Source of the DNA: Firmicutes bacterium UBA3871
GTDB lineage: Bacteria; Bacillota; Clostridia; Peptostreptococcales; Anaerovoracaceae
Reading direction: 5' to 3'
Length of the DNA stretch: 7,837 nt
Assembly (NCBI GenBank): GCA_002392265.1
Contig: DGGP01000151.1
Span: forward strand, 1-7,837
Part shown: positions 5,560-7,837 of the stretch, piece by piece
Position numbering within the stretch: the stretch's first letter is position 1
How the letters are laid out: every line of letters starts with the position of its first letter
The notes under the pieces: generated by a model
Told to the model about the DNA's origin: nothing
Databases searched by the model: none
The model's input: only the letters and a program-made list of their open reading frames with translations
Translations under genes and position numbers: made by a program

Positions 5560-5578
5560 AGACTAGATATAGACTTTA
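5542..5578. promoter_or_regulatory. Imperfect dyad spanning the -10 and start site of the rightward promoter; candidate operator
   Basis: TAAACTCTA (5542-5550) and TAGACTTTA (5570-5578) are inverted copies matching at 8 of 9 positions, centred at 5560 on the end of the -10 element. A dimeric regulator bound here would cover the core promoter; autoregulation by the adjacent MerR protein is the simplest guess. In AT-rich sequence such a dyad can arise by chance. Confidence 0.35.
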
Positions 5579-5619
5579 AAATGAAAATCTCTGTTTTATT
5601 AGAGTGAGGGCTACTAAAA

Positions 5620-6444
5620 ATGTTGAAAATTGGTGAGTTTTCAAGCATAACAGGGATAAGCGTGGGCACACTCAGAAATTATGACCGTCAGGGCATATTA
5701 GTGCCTGCATTGACTGATGAGAAAACAGGATACAGATATTATTCTCAGGAGCAGATTCCGCTTGCCCACAGAATACAGATCTTCAAAGATGTGGGGTTTT
5801 CCCTAAAGGAGATCCCTGCACTTAACGCATTTTCACCTATGGAAGTGCGTTTCATGATCAGTATGAAGATTGTTGAAAAGCAGGCTGAGGCTTCTGCCAT
5901 TCAGGAACAAATCCAGAGGATGAAGCAGGCTCAGGAGGACTATAATCTGTACGCAGAGCATTCCTTCTCCATATCGAGAGAGTGGGTGCCTGCCAGAACT
6001 GTTGTATCACTCAAGGCAAATCTCCGCAGTGAAGGCGGAGAAGCAGCGCTTTACAAAAGTATGCTTGAGGTATGCGAGAGCTGCAATTTGAGGCTGCTCT
6101 ACGGACAACCGGTAATTGCGATTACGCACAGCGCGGATCACGTTTACAGCATATACAGTACGGAACTGCAGATTCCCGTTAGCGAGCCGGCAGGCAGCAC
6201 GGGCGTTTTGGAGTTTAAAAAACTGCCTGAAATCGAGGTCGCTCAGGTTAAATTCAAAGGAGCACCGGATGAACTCGGACAGGTGGATAAATTTGTGGCC
6301 AGATATACAGACAGCATAGGATATCAGGTTTCGGGTGCACCGATGAGGCCGATTGGCATAGTGGGACAAGACGGCCTGGAGCCGGTGCCGGAGGCAGAAC
6401 TAAAGATATATCAATATCCGATTGTCTCTATGTATGATGAATAA
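5620..6444 (+). CDS. MerR-family transcriptional regulator with GyrI-like effector-binding domain
   Basis: A 274-residue protein with BmrR-like layout. The N-terminal winged helix (1-70) begins MLKIGEFSSITGISVGTLRNYDRQGIL and carries the wing signature TGYRYYSQEQ (36-45). A predicted coiled-coil dimer helix runs about 77-115 (MISMKIVEKQ to EDYNLYAEH). The C-terminal part (about 122-272) resembles GyrI-like/AraC effector-binding domains that bind small, often cationic or aromatic molecules. No cysteine pattern typical of metal-sensing MerR proteins is seen at the end of the dimer helix. Start: GTGAGGG (5604-5610) 9 nt upstream of ATG 5620. It is divergent from the methyltransferase and 29 nt upstream of typA with no terminator between. 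It probably regulates this shared control region; the ligand is unknown. Confidence 0.9.
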   Translation: MLKIGEFSSITGISVGTLRNYDRQGILVPALTDEKTGYRYYSQEQIPLAHRIQIFKDVGFSLKEIPALNAFSPMEVRFMISMKIVEKQAEASAIQEQIQRMKQAQEDYNLYAEHSFSISREWVPARTVVSLKANLRSEGGEAALYKSMLEVCESCNLRLLYGQPVIAITHSADHVYSIYSTELQIPVSEPAGSTGVLEFKKLPEIEVAQVKFKGAPDELGQVDKFVARYTDSIGYQVSGAPMRPIGIVGQDGLEPVPEAELKIYQYPIVSMYDE

Positions 6445-6473
6445 ATAAACTAAAGCAAAAGAGGCGAATTAAA

Positions 6474-7837
6474 TTGGCAAATGAAAAAAAGATTATTAAC
6501 ATAGCGGTAATCGCTCATGTTGATGCAGGAAAGTCCACCCTCGTGGATGCATTCCTCAATCAGAGCGGTGTTTTCCGCGAAAACGAAGCAGTTGTGGATT
6601 GCGTAATGGATTCCGACGATATCGAAAGAGAAAGAGGAATCACAATCTATTCAAAGAACTGCTCAGTAATGTACAAGGACTACAAAATTAATATTGTAGA
6701 TACTCCGGGACATGCGGATTTCTCGTCCGAGGTAGAGCGTATCATGAAGACAGTGGACACCGTAATATTACTCGTAGACTCGTCCGAAGGACCTATGCCG
6801 CAGACCAGATTTGTACTAAAAAAGTCACTCGAGCAGGGCATAAACCCTATCCTTTTAATTAACAAAATCGACAAAAAGGATGCCCGCATCGACGAGGTTG
6901 TTGACGAGGTTTACGAGCTTTTTATGGACCTCGAGGCAAACGACAAGCAGCTGGACTTCCCGATTCTTTACGGAATCGCGCGCCAGGGCATCGTAGTATA
7001 CGATCCTGCTGAGGTGGCAGGCATCGAAATCGGCACAGGCGAAAACAAAATCAGAAAGAACACAGCGGGCGGCATGGGAAATCTCAACATCAATCCGCTG
7101 TTTGAAACCATAGTAAAGCACTGCGAGGCTTATCCGGACAGAGACAGTGAGCCTCTGCAGCTGCAGGTCAGCACGCTCGGATACGATGACTATATCGGCA
7201 GACTCGGTATCGGAAGAATCACTCGAGGCAAAATAAAAGAAGCGCAAATGGTCTCTGTAACAAGATCAGATGGCAGCGTTACTAAAAACAAGATCAATCA
7301 GATCTTCGTATACAGAGGTCTGAGCCGCACAGTAACGGCAGAAGCCGGATCCGGCGATATCGTAGTAGTCTCCGGAATACCAGACATCTCCATCGGAGAT
7401 ACCATATGTGACCCGGATCATCCGGAGTCGCTCGGCACAATCAGCATTGAAGAGCCTACACTCTCGATGAACTTCATGGTAAACACTTCGCCATTTGCCG
7501 GCAAAGTGGGCAAGTATGTAACATCAAGGCATATAAAGGACAGACTTGAGAAAGAGCTCGAAGTCAATGTAGGTCTGATCGTGGAAGAGACTGAGAGCAC
7601 GGACTGCTTCAAGGTCTCCGGAAGAGGGGAACTGCACCTGTCCATCCTGATCGAGAATATGCGCCGCGAAGGATATGAATTTGCGGTCAGCAAGGCAGAA
7701 GTCATTTACAAGACAGACGGCAGCGGAAAACCGCTTGAGCCGATGGAGAGAGTATATGTAGACGTGCCGGATGAGTACGCCGGCGCAGTCATCCAGAAGC
7801 TTTCCGCCAGAAAGGGTGAGCTGCAGAGCATGAATCC
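6474..7837 (+). CDS. typA: Translational GTPase TypA/BipA, 3' end outside window
   Basis: Ribosome-associated GTPase related to EF-G, involved in 50S assembly and stress or cold adaptation. 454 codons are visible; the family is about 600-615 residues, so most of the unique C-terminal domain is missing. Motifs: G1 AHVDAGKST (14-22), VMDSDDIERERGIT (44-57) with switch I, DTPGH (76-80), NKID (130-133), GPMPQTRFV (106-114), LDFPILYGIA (160-169), then domain II and the family signature SGRGELHLSILIENMRREGYEF (382-403). The P-loop has Ala where many TypA proteins have His (AHVDHGK). A longer loop (about 177-204) precedes the switch to domain II. Start: TTG at 6474 with AGAGG (6460-6464) 9 nt upstream; the ATG at 6481 is out of frame, and the protein start MANEKKIINIAVIAHVD fits the family. 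Likely cotranscribed with the MerR regulator. Confidence 0.95.
   Translation, partial: MANEKKIINIAVIAHVDAGKSTLVDAFLNQSGVFRENEAVVDCVMDSDDIERERGITIYSKNCSVMYKDYKINIVDTPGHADFSSEVERIMKTVDTVILLVDSSEGPMPQTRFVLKKSLEQGINPILLINKIDKKDARIDEVVDEVYELFMDLEANDKQLDFPILYGIARQGIVVYDPAEVAGIEIGTGENKIRKNTAGGMGNLNINPLFETIVKHCEAYPDRDSEPLQLQVSTLGYDDYIGRLGIGRITRGKIKEAQMVSVTRSDGSVTKNKINQIFVYRGLSRTVTAEAGSGDIVVVSGIPDISIGDTICDPDHPESLGTISIEEPTLSMNFMVNTSPFAGKVGKYVTSRHIKDRLEKELEVNVGLIVEETESTDCFKVSGRGELHLSILIENMRREGYEFAVSKAEVIYKTDGSGKPLEPMERVYVDVPDEYAGAVIQKLSARKGELQSMN

Overview
The window looks like an ordinary chromosomal segment from an anaerobic low-to-mid-GC Gram-positive, most likely class Clostridia (Bacillota). Signs are a formate-tetrahydrofolate ligase next to a monofunctional FchA-type cyclohydrolase, strong GGAGG/AGGG ribosome binding sites, consensus TATAAT promoters, a TTG start codon, and a TypA of the type I associate with clostridia. 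No mobile element, CRISPR array, rRNA or tRNA is visible. Family assignments come from recognising protein motifs by eye; no database search was run.

Left part, plus strand (1-3353): the 3' end of fhs, a strong hairpin, then fchA. Together they interconvert formate, 10-formyl-THF and methenyl-THF. A 182-nt gap follows, holding an extended -10 promoter, a perfect 12-bp stem-loop at the predicted transcript start, a candidate 21-codon basic leader ORF and a heptanucleotide repeat. It leads into gpsA (glycerol-3-phosphate dehydrogenase for phospholipid synthesis). Ten nucleotides after gpsA comes a gene for a lone, divergent LarC1-like protein with a His-rich loop; the LarC2 half is absent.

Middle, minus strand (3365-5443): a two-gene unit transcribed leftward, a Methyltransf_32-like SAM methyltransferase followed after 42 nt by a PhzF-family isomerase. 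Its end meets the LarC1 gene tail to tail with 11 nt between stop codons and no visible terminator.

Right part: a 176-nt divergent control region (5444-5619) contains head-to-head promoters, a perfect tandem 19-bp repeat with a GTAC core recurring at 19-nt pitch, and dyads over the rightward promoter. Rightward from it run a MerR-family regulator with a GyrI-like ligand domain and, 29 nt later, a TTG-initiated TypA/BipA GTPase that runs off the window. The regulator is therefore placed to control itself, TypA, and possibly the divergent methyltransferase/PhzF unit.

The genes themselves belong to known families, and I do not see a convincing new multi-gene system. The least explained material is non-coding: the gpsA leader and the repeat-bearing divergent promoter region. 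The lone LarC1 protein is the least explained gene.
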